Shown: positions 45,203 through 53,160, numbered from the stretch's first letter. The stretch: DNA of 64,000 bases from Asaia bogorensis (GCA_945889625.1 CAMDCE010000008.1:1-64000), one strand, 5' to 3'. Program-made: numbers and translations. Notes: a model not told the origin generated them from the sequence alone.

Positions 45203-45595
45203 CTACGGCTTCGGGCAGGGCCACTTTTCGGCGAGAGCTGCAATCACCAGATCCATGAACCGTTCGTTCAGACGGTCTCGGTGGCTGACCAGATACGATA
45301 TGACCACGCTGAACGGTTCTCCGCGGGCCGATCCAGCGGGCACACAGCTCTTGCGCGGCTCGGGAAGATCGCGACCGACATAGGCCAGAGCCTCGACTAT
45401 GCCCACGCATGTTCCCGAAATGACAATCTCGTGCGGCGGCCTCACTTTGCCCGGCGGCGTCGGCAGAATCAGGTCGCGGCACGGATTCAGCATGTCGTTG
45501 CCGCTTGCCTGGGCGTTCGCCGCTCCGGCCGCAAGGCTGATCATCAAGGCCGCCAGGACAAGCATTGGGGTAAGCGCTTGCGTCGGTGCTCGCAT
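45203..45595 (-). CDS. Rap1a/Tai-like small periplasmic protein
   Basis: 130 residues from ATG at 45595, which overlaps the upstream stop (TGATG); a second ATG at 45598 is equally possible. It has a signal peptide (about 1-27, cleavage ANAQA). The mature part has the Rap1a/Tai pattern: SGTCVGIVEAL, SCVPAG, VISYLVSHRDRLNERFMDLV and the terminal ALAEKWPCPKP, with four cysteines. Named members neutralise type VI secretion amidase effectors. No effector or T6SS gene is near, so it is an orphan immunity protein or a domesticated relative. Confidence 0.8.
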   Translation of the reverse strand: MRAPTQALTPMLVLAALMISLAAGAANAQASGNDMLNPCRDLILPTPPGKVRPPHEIVISGTCVGIVEALAYVGRDLPEPRKSCVPAGSARGEPFSVVISYLVSHRDRLNERFMDLVIAALAEKWPCPKP

Positions 45596-45936
45596 CATTG
45601 CCTCCACTCCGGTCCGGCAGCTCTCGCCTCTTCGCAGGCCTTCTCCGCGTCCTCCGCGGCGTGGACGGCGGCGTCGCATTTGTCCGCCTTGGCACTGTCG
45701 TAGGTGTAGAGCGCCATCGAAAAGACGATGTAGGCGCCGCCCGCCAGATAGTAGTGCCAGTTCTCGAGCTCGAGACGGAACAGCAGCACGGTGAACGGCA
45801 CGGGGAAGAAGACCATCGTGAAGCGGAACCAGGTCGAGCGCTCGTAGGCGAGCGTAAGCGCCTTGGCTTTGGCCGACAGGGCGGCAGCCTGGCGTTGCAG
45901 GATCTCGGTATGGTCGGCCGGTGCGGCGGACATCAT
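45595..45936 (-). CDS. Two-helix membrane protein of unknown function
   Basis: 113 residues with an N-terminal helical/coiled region (LQRQAAALSAKAKALTLAYE), two membrane helices (about 38-54 and 63-80) and a charged C-terminal helix with three Ala/Glu-rich turns. Its stop overlaps the start of the Rap1a/Tai-like gene (TGATG), so the two are translationally coupled. No family recognised. Confidence 0.75.
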   Translation of the reverse strand: MMSAAPADHTEILQRQAAALSAKAKALTLAYERSTWFRFTMVFFPVPFTVLLFRLELENWHYYLAGGAYIVFSMALYTYDSAKADKCDAAVHAAEDAEKACEEARAAGPEWRQ

Positions 45937-46029
45937 GGGCGGCAGTGTCTCACTTTCTCGGCATTATGTAAGAGACACACCTGGCCGCGAATTTGGCCTT
46001 CCCGAATCCCATTCGCGCCCTCTCGATGA

Positions 46030-46350
46030 TCAATCGTCATCTTCAACCACGTCGGGCCCAGGCGGCGGCGGTGTGAGTTTCTTGCGCAGCATGAGGCTTT
46101 CCAGGGTCGCAATGCCCTCGGCATAGAGGCCCCTGGTACAGTCGACTGCGGCGTCTATTCGGGTGTGATTGCGGCGGCCGTCGGACTCCATGCCTCGGCT
46201 CACGCCAAAGCGGTCGTAGTAGATGACAAGTTGCGAGCAACGCGCCTTGAGTTGCTCTGTGGTCTGGGCGGCGGCGGGAGGTGCGATGGCTGCCGCGTCG
46301 AGCAGAAGAACAGGAACGAGAAACGGCACCAACCGCAGGAGATGTTTCAT
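46030..46350 (-). CDS. Small secreted protein of unknown function
   Basis: 106 residues: signal peptide (about 1-28, cleavage PAAAQT), then a helical segment with two cysteines (ARCSQLVIYYDRFG; AVDCTRGLYAEGIATLE) and a Pro-rich acidic tail. The arrangement is typical of short alphaproteobacterial periplasmic proteins. The substrate or partner is unknown. Confidence 0.75.
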   Translation of the reverse strand: MKHLLRLVPFLVPVLLLDAAAIAPPAAAQTTEQLKARCSQLVIYYDRFGVSRGMESDGRRNHTRIDAAVDCTRGLYAEGIATLESLMLRKKLTPPPPGPDVVEDDD

Positions 46351-46392
46351 TTGTCCCGATCGGCGCTTCTTGTTCGCAGCGAAGCCAAACGC

Positions 46393-47097
46393 CTAGACCA
46401 GGACAACCTTGCCGGTGGCCAACTCGTAGTACGCGCCAACCACGCGGAGCTTGCCGGCGGAAACCATCTCCGCCAGAATTGGCTTCTCGGCCTGCAGCCG
46501 GCGCACGTTGGCCTGCACGTTGGCCACCATGGCCCGTTGCTCCAGATCCGGTCCAGGAGTCTTCAGAACAGGCTCGATGCCGGGCTTCATGGCGTTGACC
46601 AGGCCCGCGATTTGACCCGGGTACGAGTTGCCCTTTTGCAGGGCTGAAATCGTCGCGCCGATCGCTCCACAATTGGTATGCCCAAGGACCATGATCACCT
46701 TGGTGCCCAGCACCGCAACACCATACTCGAGGCTGCCCAATCCTTCAGGCGTTACGAAATTGCCGGCGACGCGGACGACGAACAATTCGCCAGGCCCCTG
46801 GTCGAAGGCGAGTTCAGGCGCAATTCTTGAATCGGCACATCCCAGGATGGCGGCAAAGGGAGCTTGACCTTGGGTGCGGGCGACGCGGCCCGCCGAAAAG
46901 TCGCGCTGACTCAATTGACCGGAGACATAGCGCCCATTGCCTTCCATCAAGCGGGCAAACGCGGCGTCCGGAGTTTCAGCGGATCGCGCCGGTTGGGCCC
47001 GTGTTTCCGCCGCCGACGCTGTCAGCGCCAGGGCCCCCATCCCTGCCGAGAAAAGATGGCGACGCGTAAGACCAGCTGAAACACAGATGTTGCACAT
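46393..47097 (-). CDS. Periplasmic beta-carbonic anhydrase with Tat-type signal
   Basis: 234 residues from ATG at 47097, with GGGAGG five bases upstream. The N-terminus TRRHLFSAGMGALAL is a twin-arginine signal. The zinc ligands are in ILGCADSRIAPE (Cys and the Asp-Arg dyad) and LGHTNCGAIGA (His, Cys), as in beta-class enzymes. It interconverts CO2 and bicarbonate outside the cytoplasm. The Tat route suggests the zinc is loaded before export. MCNICV before the signal adds two unusual cysteines. Confidence 0.93.
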   Translation of the reverse strand: MCNICVSAGLTRRHLFSAGMGALALTASAAETRAQPARSAETPDAAFARLMEGNGRYVSGQLSQRDFSAGRVARTQGQAPFAAILGCADSRIAPELAFDQGPGELFVVRVAGNFVTPEGLGSLEYGVAVLGTKVIMVLGHTNCGAIGATISALQKGNSYPGQIAGLVNAMKPGIEPVLKTPGPDLEQRAMVANVQANVRRLQAEKPILAEMVSAGKLRVVGAYYELATGKVVLV

Positions 47098-47155
47098 CAC
47101 CACCTCCCGAATTTTGCAAAATGTCGCATGGGACCTATTGAGAAGCAACCGCCAG

Positions 47156-47875
47156 CTACGAGAGCTGGCGGGAGTGCCCGGGACTCAACACTCGATTGCC
47201 TTTGCCGATGTTGCAGACCGAACACAGTGTCTGCAGATTGTCCTCGCGCGTTACTCCGCCCTTGGACCACGGCTCGATGTGGTCGACATGCAAGGTCACG
47301 GCGGGGTCCTTCGCCGGACTGGCGCCGCACATCCGGCAGAGGCAGTTGTCGCGGATCAGGACGGTCGCCCGCAGGCGCCAGTTGATTTTCCGCGGCGGGC
47401 GGCCTCGCCCGGCGGTGCTCTCCGTTGACTTCTCCCGCAGGCAAGCGTTGCCGTCGATGAACGCCGCGAACGCCAGCAGGGCTTTGTTCCAGGTGCCGAA
47501 CCGGGCCTCATAAGCGCCGACAGAGAATTTCGACAGGCCCTCGCGCTTGACCAGGTCGCGGCCGATCGGCTGCCGCCCGAGCGTGCGCCACAGCGCGGCG
47601 AGATTCTCGAACAGCTCGCCGTCGGAAAGGTCGCGGTCGATGTTGGTCGGCAGGCCCGTGGCCTTCAGTGCGGCATTCCAGGTGCCGAAGCGGGCGCCGA
47701 CCGTATTGACGGCAAAATCGCCCTTTGCCGAATAGGCATCCTGCGTCAGCGCCCGGCCGTTCTGTGCCTGCGCGACCCGCTGAAGGTCGTGCAGCAATTC
47801 CTCGCGGGAAGGTCGCCTGTTGTGCAGCCGGACCTGAAACGGCCGGGCAGGGGCGGATGAAGGCAGGAGCGACAT
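47156..47875 (-). CDS. HNH endonuclease with two homing-endonuclease-associated repeats
   Basis: 239 residues. Two related helical repeats occur at about 45-72 and 110-137, each ending in RFGTWN.AL; these bind DNA in homing-type nucleases. The C-terminal HNH motif is CLCRMCGASPAKD, then HVDHIEPWSKGG and NLQTLCSVCNIGKG, with the four-Cys zinc ribbon complete. No restriction partner or intron is adjacent. It may be a free-standing selfish nuclease or a restriction-like enzyme. Confidence 0.9.
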   Translation of the reverse strand: MSLLPSSAPARPFQVRLHNRRPSREELLHDLQRVAQAQNGRALTQDAYSAKGDFAVNTVGARFGTWNAALKATGLPTNIDRDLSDGELFENLAALWRTLGRQPIGRDLVKREGLSKFSVGAYEARFGTWNKALLAFAAFIDGNACLREKSTESTAGRGRPPRKINWRLRATVLIRDNCLCRMCGASPAKDPAVTLHVDHIEPWSKGGVTREDNLQTLCSVCNIGKGNRVLSPGHSRQLS

Positions 47876-47985
47876 GCCTCCCTATCTACGCCCGACCTGC
47901 CTCGATCGACGAATATGGTCCTTACCGAATTCGCTCAGCCGACTGCTGTGTCGAATAACGCGCCCGGGCAAGGCTCGGATGCGGC

Positions 47986-48132
47986 CTATCGCCGAGCGGC
48001 GTCGGCTGTCTGCGTCGGCAGGCCTTCCCGGGCGCTCGCCTGCAGTTCCAGGGCGCCCATGACGAAATAGACCGTGGTGAGCACGCAAAGCAGGACGGTA
48101 AACGGGCCGATGCAAGTATGAAAATTCACCAT
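47986..48132 (-). CDS. 48-residue membrane peptide, hypothetical
   Basis: From ATG at 48132, with GGAG five bases upstream, it reads MVNFHTCIGPFTVLLCVLTT and continues as a single membrane helix, then ALELQASAREGLP and a polar tail. The start, helix and ribosome site make it plausible. There is no known family. It lies downstream of a broken gene. Confidence 0.4.
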   Translation of the reverse strand: MVNFHTCIGPFTVLLCVLTTVYFVMGALELQASAREGLPTQTADAARR

Positions 48133-48228
48133 GGGTGCTCCATGCGACTCCGCTTTAACGTGGCGCACCCAAAGATGTTGCATGCCGGCGGTTATTTTGC
48201 CCTCAGGAGCTCGCCTGCCTTGAGTCCC

Positions 48229-48468
48229 ACATCGCATGATGGGCGGCGGCGCTCTAGGCCACAGCGTCGGCGGTGCCGGCGCGCAGGCCCGGCGGGCCGG
48301 CGTAGCGGCCGGAAATCTGCAGTTCCCGGGGGCATCGGCCGGGGCCGGAGCCAAGGTCATGGCCGGCAGGATGGCGTGACCTTCCAGAACGGCGGGGAAC
48401 TTGGTTTGGGCGGCGGCGGGTAGTGCAAGGCTGACGATAGCCACGGCAAGAATCGCCTGAGTACGCAT
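48229..48468 (-). pseudogene. 5' fragment of an esterase-like phytase-family gene
   Basis: From ATG at 48468 the start of a secreted protein reads MRTQAILAVAIVSLALPAAA, then KFPAVLEGHAILPAMTLAP and APADAPG. This matches the opening of secreted esterase-like-activity-of-phytase proteins (..FPA.L.GHA.LPA.T...PPADAP..L..SG.). After that a +1 frame shift is needed to continue ELQISGRY, and that frame stops at about 48242. The remaining ~300 codons of the usual gene are missing. Confidence 0.55.
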
Positions 48469-48483
48469 GTGATATCTCCTCCT

Positions 48484-48625
48484 AACCTGACCCTGAGGAG
48501 CGGCGCGTCTCGATTAGCGCGGAGTAATCTCCGCGCCTTGGTGGGCAACAGCACGACTGGTCCCACCCTTCGAGACGCGGCCCCCAATAAATGATGAGGG
48601 GGGCCGCTCCTCAGGGTGAGGTCGG
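48484..48625. repeat. Multi-hairpin palindromic intergenic element
   Basis: An outer pair (CCCTGAGGAGCGGC at 48491-48504 with its reverse complement ending 48616) and a second (GCGTCTCG / CGAGACGC at 48505 and 48571) enclose two hairpins: GCGCGGAG-taat-CTCCGCGC and GGTGGG...CCCACC. A further stem, GGCCCCC...GGGGGGCC, lies at 48579-48605. The fragment between the broken phytase-like gene and the PhoX-like gene (48469-48779) contains no other gene. Confidence 0.7.
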
Positions 48626-48779
48626 TTCGGGAGCTATCGCACCGACGCTACGGTTTGCTGACGCCTTTTGTGGATGACCTCGCCGGCCTGTTCGCGGCTG
48701 TAACTAAAATGATAAAAATGTGTCGTGCTTCCATCGCGTGGAGAGGTTACGCCGGGGCAAAGCACCAGAGGAGATTGGG

Positions 48780-50633
48780 ATGGACCCGCGCAATCACGAC
48801 TATAACGACCCCGAAGATGCCGGTTCGAACGCCAGTGCGGAGCCGTCGATCGGCGAGCTGATCCAGCGCCGCCTCAGCCGGCGCGATGCCTTGCGCGGCC
48901 TGGTCGGCGTGGGGGCTGCGGCGGCTCTCGGGCACGAGTTGCTGGGCAGCACGGCCTTGGCACAGGAAGCCGGTCCGTCGTCGCTCACCTTCAAGGAGGT
49001 CGCGCACACGCTCGACAAGACCCATCACATTCCCGAGGGCTACGAGGCGCAGGTGCTGATCCGCTGGGGCGATCCGGTCGTTGCCGGAGCGCCGCCTTTC
49101 GATCCTGCCAATCTGACCGTCGCAGGCCAGGACAAGCAGTTCGGTTACAACTGCGACTTCATCGGCCTGCATCCGTTGCCGCTGGGCAGCAAGGCGGGCG
49201 ACCGCTTCCTGATGGTCGTGAACCACGAATACACCAACACCAACTTGATGTTCGCGGGCATTGGACAAGGACGGGCTTCACGCACAAAGGCCAGCAAGGC
49301 GCAGGTCGAGGTCGAGATCGCCGCGCACGGCGGTTCGGTGATCGAGATCGCCCGCGAAGGCGGTGTCTGGAATGTCGTCAAGAACAGCAAGTACGCCCGC
49401 CGGCTCACCGGCATGACCGCCATGGAGATCTCCGGTCCCGCGGCGGGCCACGACAAGCTCAAGACCACGGCCGATGCGACCGGCCGCAAGGTGCTCGGCA
49501 TGCTGAACAACTGTGCGGGCGGCGAGACGCCGTGGGGGACGTGGCTGACCGGTGAGGAGAACTTCAACGGCTACTTCGGCGGCGATGCGGAGAAGATGCC
49601 CGACGCCAAGGCCTACAAGCGCTACGGCGTCACCAAGGCCACCTGGTACGCCTGGGCGCAGCACATCGATCGCTTCAATGTCGAGAAGGAGCCAAACGAG
49701 CCCAACCGCTTCGGCTGGATCGTCGAGATCGATCCTTACGATCCCGGCGCGCCGCCGGTGAAGCGGACGGCGCTCGGCCGCTTCAAGCACGAGGGCTGCC
49801 ATCATGCGCTGGCCAAGGACGGCAGGGTCGCCGTCTACATGGGCGACGACGAGCGGCTCGACTATGTCTACAAGTTCGTGACGTCCAGGGCGTGGAACCC
49901 TACCGACCGGGCCGCCAACAAGAACCTGCTCGACGAAGGCACGCTCTACGTCGCGCGCTTCGCCGATGACGGCAAGATCGCCTGGCTTCCGCTGGTGCAC
50001 GGTCAGGGACCGTTGACGGCCGAGAACGGCTTTGCCTCTCAAGCCGACATCCTGATCTACACCAGACAGGCCGCCGATCTGCTGAAGGCGACGCCGATGG
50101 ACCGGCCGGAAGATGTCGAGGTCAATCCGGTCAGCGGGCGGGTCTATGTCATGCTGACCAACAACCCGACCCGCAAGCACGAGCAGGTCAACGGTGCCAA
50201 TCCGCGCGCCAGCAATACCCAGGGCCACGTCATCGAGATCGTGCCGAAGGACGGCGACCAGGCCTCGACCGAGGGCACCTGGTCGATCTTCATCGCCGCG
50301 GGCAAGCCGGGCATCGATGCCGGCGCCCGCTATCACCGGGCGACGTCGGAAAACGGCTGGCTAAGCTGCCCAGACAACTGCGCCTTCGACAGCAAGGGAC
50401 GCATCTGGATTGCCACCGACGGCGCGCCGGGCGCCGCCGGCGTCGCCGATGGTCTCTATGGCGCCGATACGGCGGGCCATGGGCGAGCCCTGACGCGCTG
50501 CTTCTTCCAGGCGCCGACCGGCGCCGAGGTGTGCGGCCCGATCTTCACGCCCGACGATGCCACGTTGTTCCTGGCCATCCAGCATCCCGGCGAAGATTCC
50601 GGCTCGACCTTCGAGAAGCCTTCGACGCGCTAG
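48780..50633 (+). CDS. PhoX/DUF839-family alkaline-phosphatase-like protein, 3' end cut by an amber codon
   Basis: 617 residues from ATG at 48780, with GAGGAG seven bases upstream. A Tat-type signal (SRRDALRGLVGVGAAAALG) precedes the DUF839 fold: HTLDKTHHIPEGYEAQVLIR, LMVVNHEYTN, MEISGPAAGH, NNCAGGETPWGTWLTGEENF and FKHEGCHHALAKDGRVAVYM. PhoX enzymes are secreted Ca/Fe phosphatases. The stop TAG at 50631 falls where relatives have Trp: STR-stop-PDFKDGMPPRPSVVVITKK continues in frame for 26 codons to the original stop at 50712. The missing tail may or may not matter for activity. Confidence 0.88.
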   Translation: MDPRNHDYNDPEDAGSNASAEPSIGELIQRRLSRRDALRGLVGVGAAAALGHELLGSTALAQEAGPSSLTFKEVAHTLDKTHHIPEGYEAQVLIRWGDPVVAGAPPFDPANLTVAGQDKQFGYNCDFIGLHPLPLGSKAGDRFLMVVNHEYTNTNLMFAGIGQGRASRTKASKAQVEVEIAAHGGSVIEIAREGGVWNVVKNSKYARRLTGMTAMEISGPAAGHDKLKTTADATGRKVLGMLNNCAGGETPWGTWLTGEENFNGYFGGDAEKMPDAKAYKRYGVTKATWYAWAQHIDRFNVEKEPNEPNRFGWIVEIDPYDPGAPPVKRTALGRFKHEGCHHALAKDGRVAVYMGDDERLDYVYKFVTSRAWNPTDRAANKNLLDEGTLYVARFADDGKIAWLPLVHGQGPLTAENGFASQADILIYTRQAADLLKATPMDRPEDVEVNPVSGRVYVMLTNNPTRKHEQVNGANPRASNTQGHVIEIVPKDGDQASTEGTWSIFIAAGKPGIDAGARYHRATSENGWLSCPDNCAFDSKGRIWIATDGAPGAAGVADGLYGADTAGHGRALTRCFFQAPTGAEVCGPIFTPDDATLFLAIQHPGEDSGSTFEKPSTR

Positions 50634-50710
50634 CCCGACTTCAAGGACGGCATGCCGCCCCGACCGTCGGTGGTGGTGATCACGAAGAAGGGTGGCGGGG
50701 CGATCGGCAG

Positions 50711-50856
50711 CTAGAGCATATTCCGTCCGGCCTAGGCGCGCAAAACGCGCCGCGATCAGCCGGACGGAATATGCCATTGAAGGAAATGCTTCGTACAACG
50801 CGTTTCCGGTCAGATGGAACCGCTCCGCGGTTCTAACTGACCGGAAGCCGCTCTAG
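50711..50856. repeat. ~146-bp palindromic repeat, copy 2 of 3 (most complete)
   Basis: It starts CTAGAGCATATTCCGTCCGG and ends GACCGGAAGCCGCTCTAG, so the ends are inverted (CTAGAGC / GCTCTAG). The first half is a hairpin with GCATATTCCGTCCGGC facing GCCGGACGGAATATGC. Its TAG (50712-50714) is the original stop of the PhoX-like frame. Confidence 0.9.
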
Positions 50857-50864
50857 ATCACGCG

Positions 50865-50975
50865 CAACCCCCTCACCTAACCTCTCCCCCTAGCGGGGGA
50901 GAGGAACACGAACTCATACTCATGCTCTCATGCCTCCTCTCCCCCGATAGGGGGAGAGCGCGGGTAAGGGGGTTA
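50865..50975. repeat. Nested palindrome with duplicated CTCTCCCCC hairpins
   Basis: CTCTCCCCC-tagc-GGGGGAGAG (50882-50903) and CTCTCCCCC-gata-GGGGGAGAG (50937-50958) lie between AACCCCCT (50866) and AGGGGGTT (50967-50974). The element lies directly before the ridA stop. Similar CCCCTCACC...CTCTCCCC elements are widespread in proteobacterial intergenic DNA. Confidence 0.8.
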
Positions 50976-50979
50976 CGCA

Positions 50980-51381
50980 CTACCTATCGATCACCGCGAT
51001 CGCGTCCATCTCGAATAGCCAGTTGGGCTGGGCAAGGCGGGCCACGAAGATGAAGGTGCTGACCGGCGGCGCGGCGGGGTTCATGTAGCGGTCGCGGACC
51101 TCGCGGAAAGCCAGGCGCTCCTCGTTGCTAACGCTGGCGACGCAGTAGTTGTTGATCTTCACGAGATTATGGAACGAGCCGCCGGCGGCCTTGAGCGCGG
51201 CCTCGAGATTTTTGAAGACCTGCTCGACCTGGGCGCGGAAATTCCCTTCGCCGACCATTCGGTCGTCGATGTCGTGCGGCACCTGGCCCGCGATCAGCAC
51301 GAGCTTGCCGCTCGTTACTTCGGCGATCTGCGAATAGCCGCGCCGATACATCGTGCTGGGGCTGGAGAGGGTGACGGGCAT
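50980..51381 (-). CDS. RidA/YjgF-family protein
   Basis: 133 residues from ATG at 51381. VLIAGQVPHDIDDRMVGEG, NFRAQVEQVFKNLEAALKAA, LVKINNYCV and the terminal WLFEMDAIAVIDR follow the RidA pattern. In canonical enamine/imine deaminases an Arg in the IEI/VRAD motif binds the substrate; I do not see R at that place, so a different subgroup is likely. It lies 43 bp after ychF in the same direction. Confidence 0.9.
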   Translation of the reverse strand: MPVTLSSPSTMYRRGYSQIAEVTSGKLVLIAGQVPHDIDDRMVGEGNFRAQVEQVFKNLEAALKAAGGSFHNLVKINNYCVASVSNEERLAFREVRDRYMNPAAPPVSTFIFVARLAQPNWLFEMDAIAVIDR

Positions 51382-51424
51382 GGGGCGCTCCTTCGTTGGA
51401 AGCAGCGACCGTAGCGCGCGGCCC

Positions 51425-52522
51425 TCAGACGTTGAAGCGGAAGTGGAAGACGTCGCCGTCCTTGACGGGATAGTCCTTGCCCTCGAGGCGGAGCTTGCCG
51501 GCGTCGCGCGCACCCGCTTCGCCGTTCAGCGACACGTAGTCGTCGTAAGCGATGGTCTCGGCGCGGATGAAGCCCTTCTCGAAATCGGTGTGGATGACGC
51601 CGGCCGCTTCCGGGGCGCGGGCCTCGCGCCGCACCGTCCAGGCGCGGGCTTCCTTCGGTCCCACCGTGAAGAAGGTCACCAGGTCGAGGAGCTGGTAGCC
51701 CGCGCGCACGACGCGCGCCAGGCCGGTTTCCTTCAGCCCGAGCGAGGCCAGGTAGTCGGCCTGGTCCTCGGGTGCGAGCTGCGCCACCTCGGCTTCGATG
51801 GCGGCCGAGATCACCACCGACAGCATGCCGCGTTCCCTGGCGAAGGCTTCGGCCTTGGCGCTGTGGGCGTTGCCCGATGCGGCCGAGGCCTCGTCGACGT
51901 TCAGCACGTACATCATGGGCTTGGCGGTGATGAGCTGCAGGCCGGCAAAGGTCGGCTGCTCCTCGGGCGCGAGCTGGACGTCGCGTGCGGGCCGTCCCTC
52001 GCGCAGCAGGTCGAGCGCCTTCTTGACCAGCGGCGCCTCGGACGCTGCTTCCTTGTCGCCGCCCTTGGCGCGCTTCTCCAGTGCCGGCAGGCGCTTTTCG
52101 AGGCTGTCGAGGTCGGCCAGCATCAGCTCGGTTTCGACGATCTCGGCGTCGCGCACCGGATCGACCGTGCCGTTGACGTGCGTCACGTCGCCGTCCTCGA
52201 AGCAGCGCAGCACGTGGGCGATGGCGTCGACCTCGCGGATGGTGCCGAGGAACTGGTTGCCCAGCCCCTCGCCCTTGCTGGCGCCCTTCACCAGGCCCGC
52301 GATGTCGACGAACTCGAGCTGGGTGGCGATGATCTTGGCCGAGCCCGCTATCGCGCACAACCTGTCGAGCCGGGGATCGGGCACGGCGACGCGCCCGATG
52401 TTGGGCTCGATGGTGCAGAACGGGTAGTTGGCCGCCTGCGCTGCCTGCGTGGCGGTGAGCGCATTGAACAGTGTCGACTTGCCGACATTGGGCAGGCCGA
52501 CGATTCCGCAATTGAAACCCAT
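51425..52522 (-). CDS. ychF: Ribosome-associated ATPase/GTPase YchF (OLA1)
   Basis: 365 residues. GLPNVGKSTLFNALTAT (Walker A), FVDIAGLVKGASKGEGLGNQ, the NVDE motif (replacing NKxD, giving ATP preference), and the TGS-like C-terminal DFEKGFIRAETIAYDDYVSL are complete. It binds ribosomes and is involved in the oxidative-stress response. It follows pth with one base between. Confidence 0.97.
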   Translation of the reverse strand: MGFNCGIVGLPNVGKSTLFNALTATQAAQAANYPFCTIEPNIGRVAVPDPRLDRLCAIAGSAKIIATQLEFVDIAGLVKGASKGEGLGNQFLGTIREVDAIAHVLRCFEDGDVTHVNGTVDPVRDAEIVETELMLADLDSLEKRLPALEKRAKGGDKEAASEAPLVKKALDLLREGRPARDVQLAPEEQPTFAGLQLITAKPMMYVLNVDEASAASGNAHSAKAEAFARERGMLSVVISAAIEAEVAQLAPEDQADYLASLGLKETGLARVVRAGYQLLDLVTFFTVGPKEARAWTVRREARAPEAAGVIHTDFEKGFIRAETIAYDDYVSLNGEAGARDAGKLRLEGKDYPVKDGDVFHFRFNV

Positions 52523-52523
52523 G

Positions 52524-53153
52524 CTACGCTTTCGACTCTTCTGGTTCTTCGCCCGGAGGCTTGGGAGGCGGCGCGAGATGCGCCACCCGGCTCATATATC
52601 GTTCGTCCGCTTTGGCGCCGCCTTCGGCGAGCAGCGCCGACTCCTCGGCCAGGGCCGCCAGCAGCTTGGGCAACCAGCCGGTCTTTTCATCGCGCTCGTC
52701 GGGCTCGAAGTCGCGCAGCACCCAGTGCAGCACCAGGTCCTTGTGGCCGGGATGGCCGATACCGATGCGCACCCGGCGATAGTCGTTGCCGAGGTGGGCA
52801 TCGATGTCGCGCAGGCCGTTGTGGCCGCCGGCGCCGCCGCCCTTCTTCATGCGCACCCGGCCGGGATCGAGGTCGAGCTCGTCGTGGAACACGACCATGC
52901 GGTCGAGCGGCACTTTCAGGTAGCGCACCGCCTCGCCCACCGATCTGGCCGATTCGTTCATGAAGGTCATGGGCTTCAGCACCATGGTGCGCTCGCCGCC
53001 GAGATGGCCTTCCGCCACCTCGCCGCCAAAGCGCGCCCGCCACGGCGAGAAGACACGGCGGCGGACGATCTCGTCCACCGCCATGAATCCCACGTTGTGC
53101 CGGTGCCCCGCATAGCGCGGCCCGGGATTGCCGAGGCCGACCAGCAGAAGCAA
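52524..53153 (-). CDS. pth: Peptidyl-tRNA hydrolase
   Basis: 209 residues from TTG at 53153; no ATG or GTG is available before the conserved VGLGNPGPRYAGHRHNVGF, and GGA lies five bases upstream. The catalytic His is in HNVGF; Asn and Asp are in TFMNESA and VFHDELDLDPG. GGGAGGHNGLRDIDAHLG and RVRIGIGHPG are the remaining motifs. It recycles tRNA from peptidyl-tRNA. The C-terminal ~20 residues are Pro/Glu-rich. Confidence 0.95.
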   Translation of the reverse strand: MLLLVGLGNPGPRYAGHRHNVGFMAVDEIVRRRVFSPWRARFGGEVAEGHLGGERTMVLKPMTFMNESARSVGEAVRYLKVPLDRMVVFHDELDLDPGRVRMKKGGGAGGHNGLRDIDAHLGNDYRRVRIGIGHPGHKDLVLHWVLRDFEPDERDEKTGWLPKLLAALAEESALLAEGGAKADERYMSRVAHLAPPPKPPGEEPEESKA

Positions 53154-53160
53154 CTCGTCC

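Noticed and set aside
48690..48779. Pho box upstream of the PhoX-like gene
   Set aside because: CTGTAACTAAAATGATAA resembles part of a Pho box, but the second direct repeat is too poor to support a call.
50865..50975. CRISPR-like repeat pair CTCTCCCCC hairpins
   Set aside because: Only two units, each a hairpin with different loops, and no spacer regularity; it is a dispersed palindromic element.
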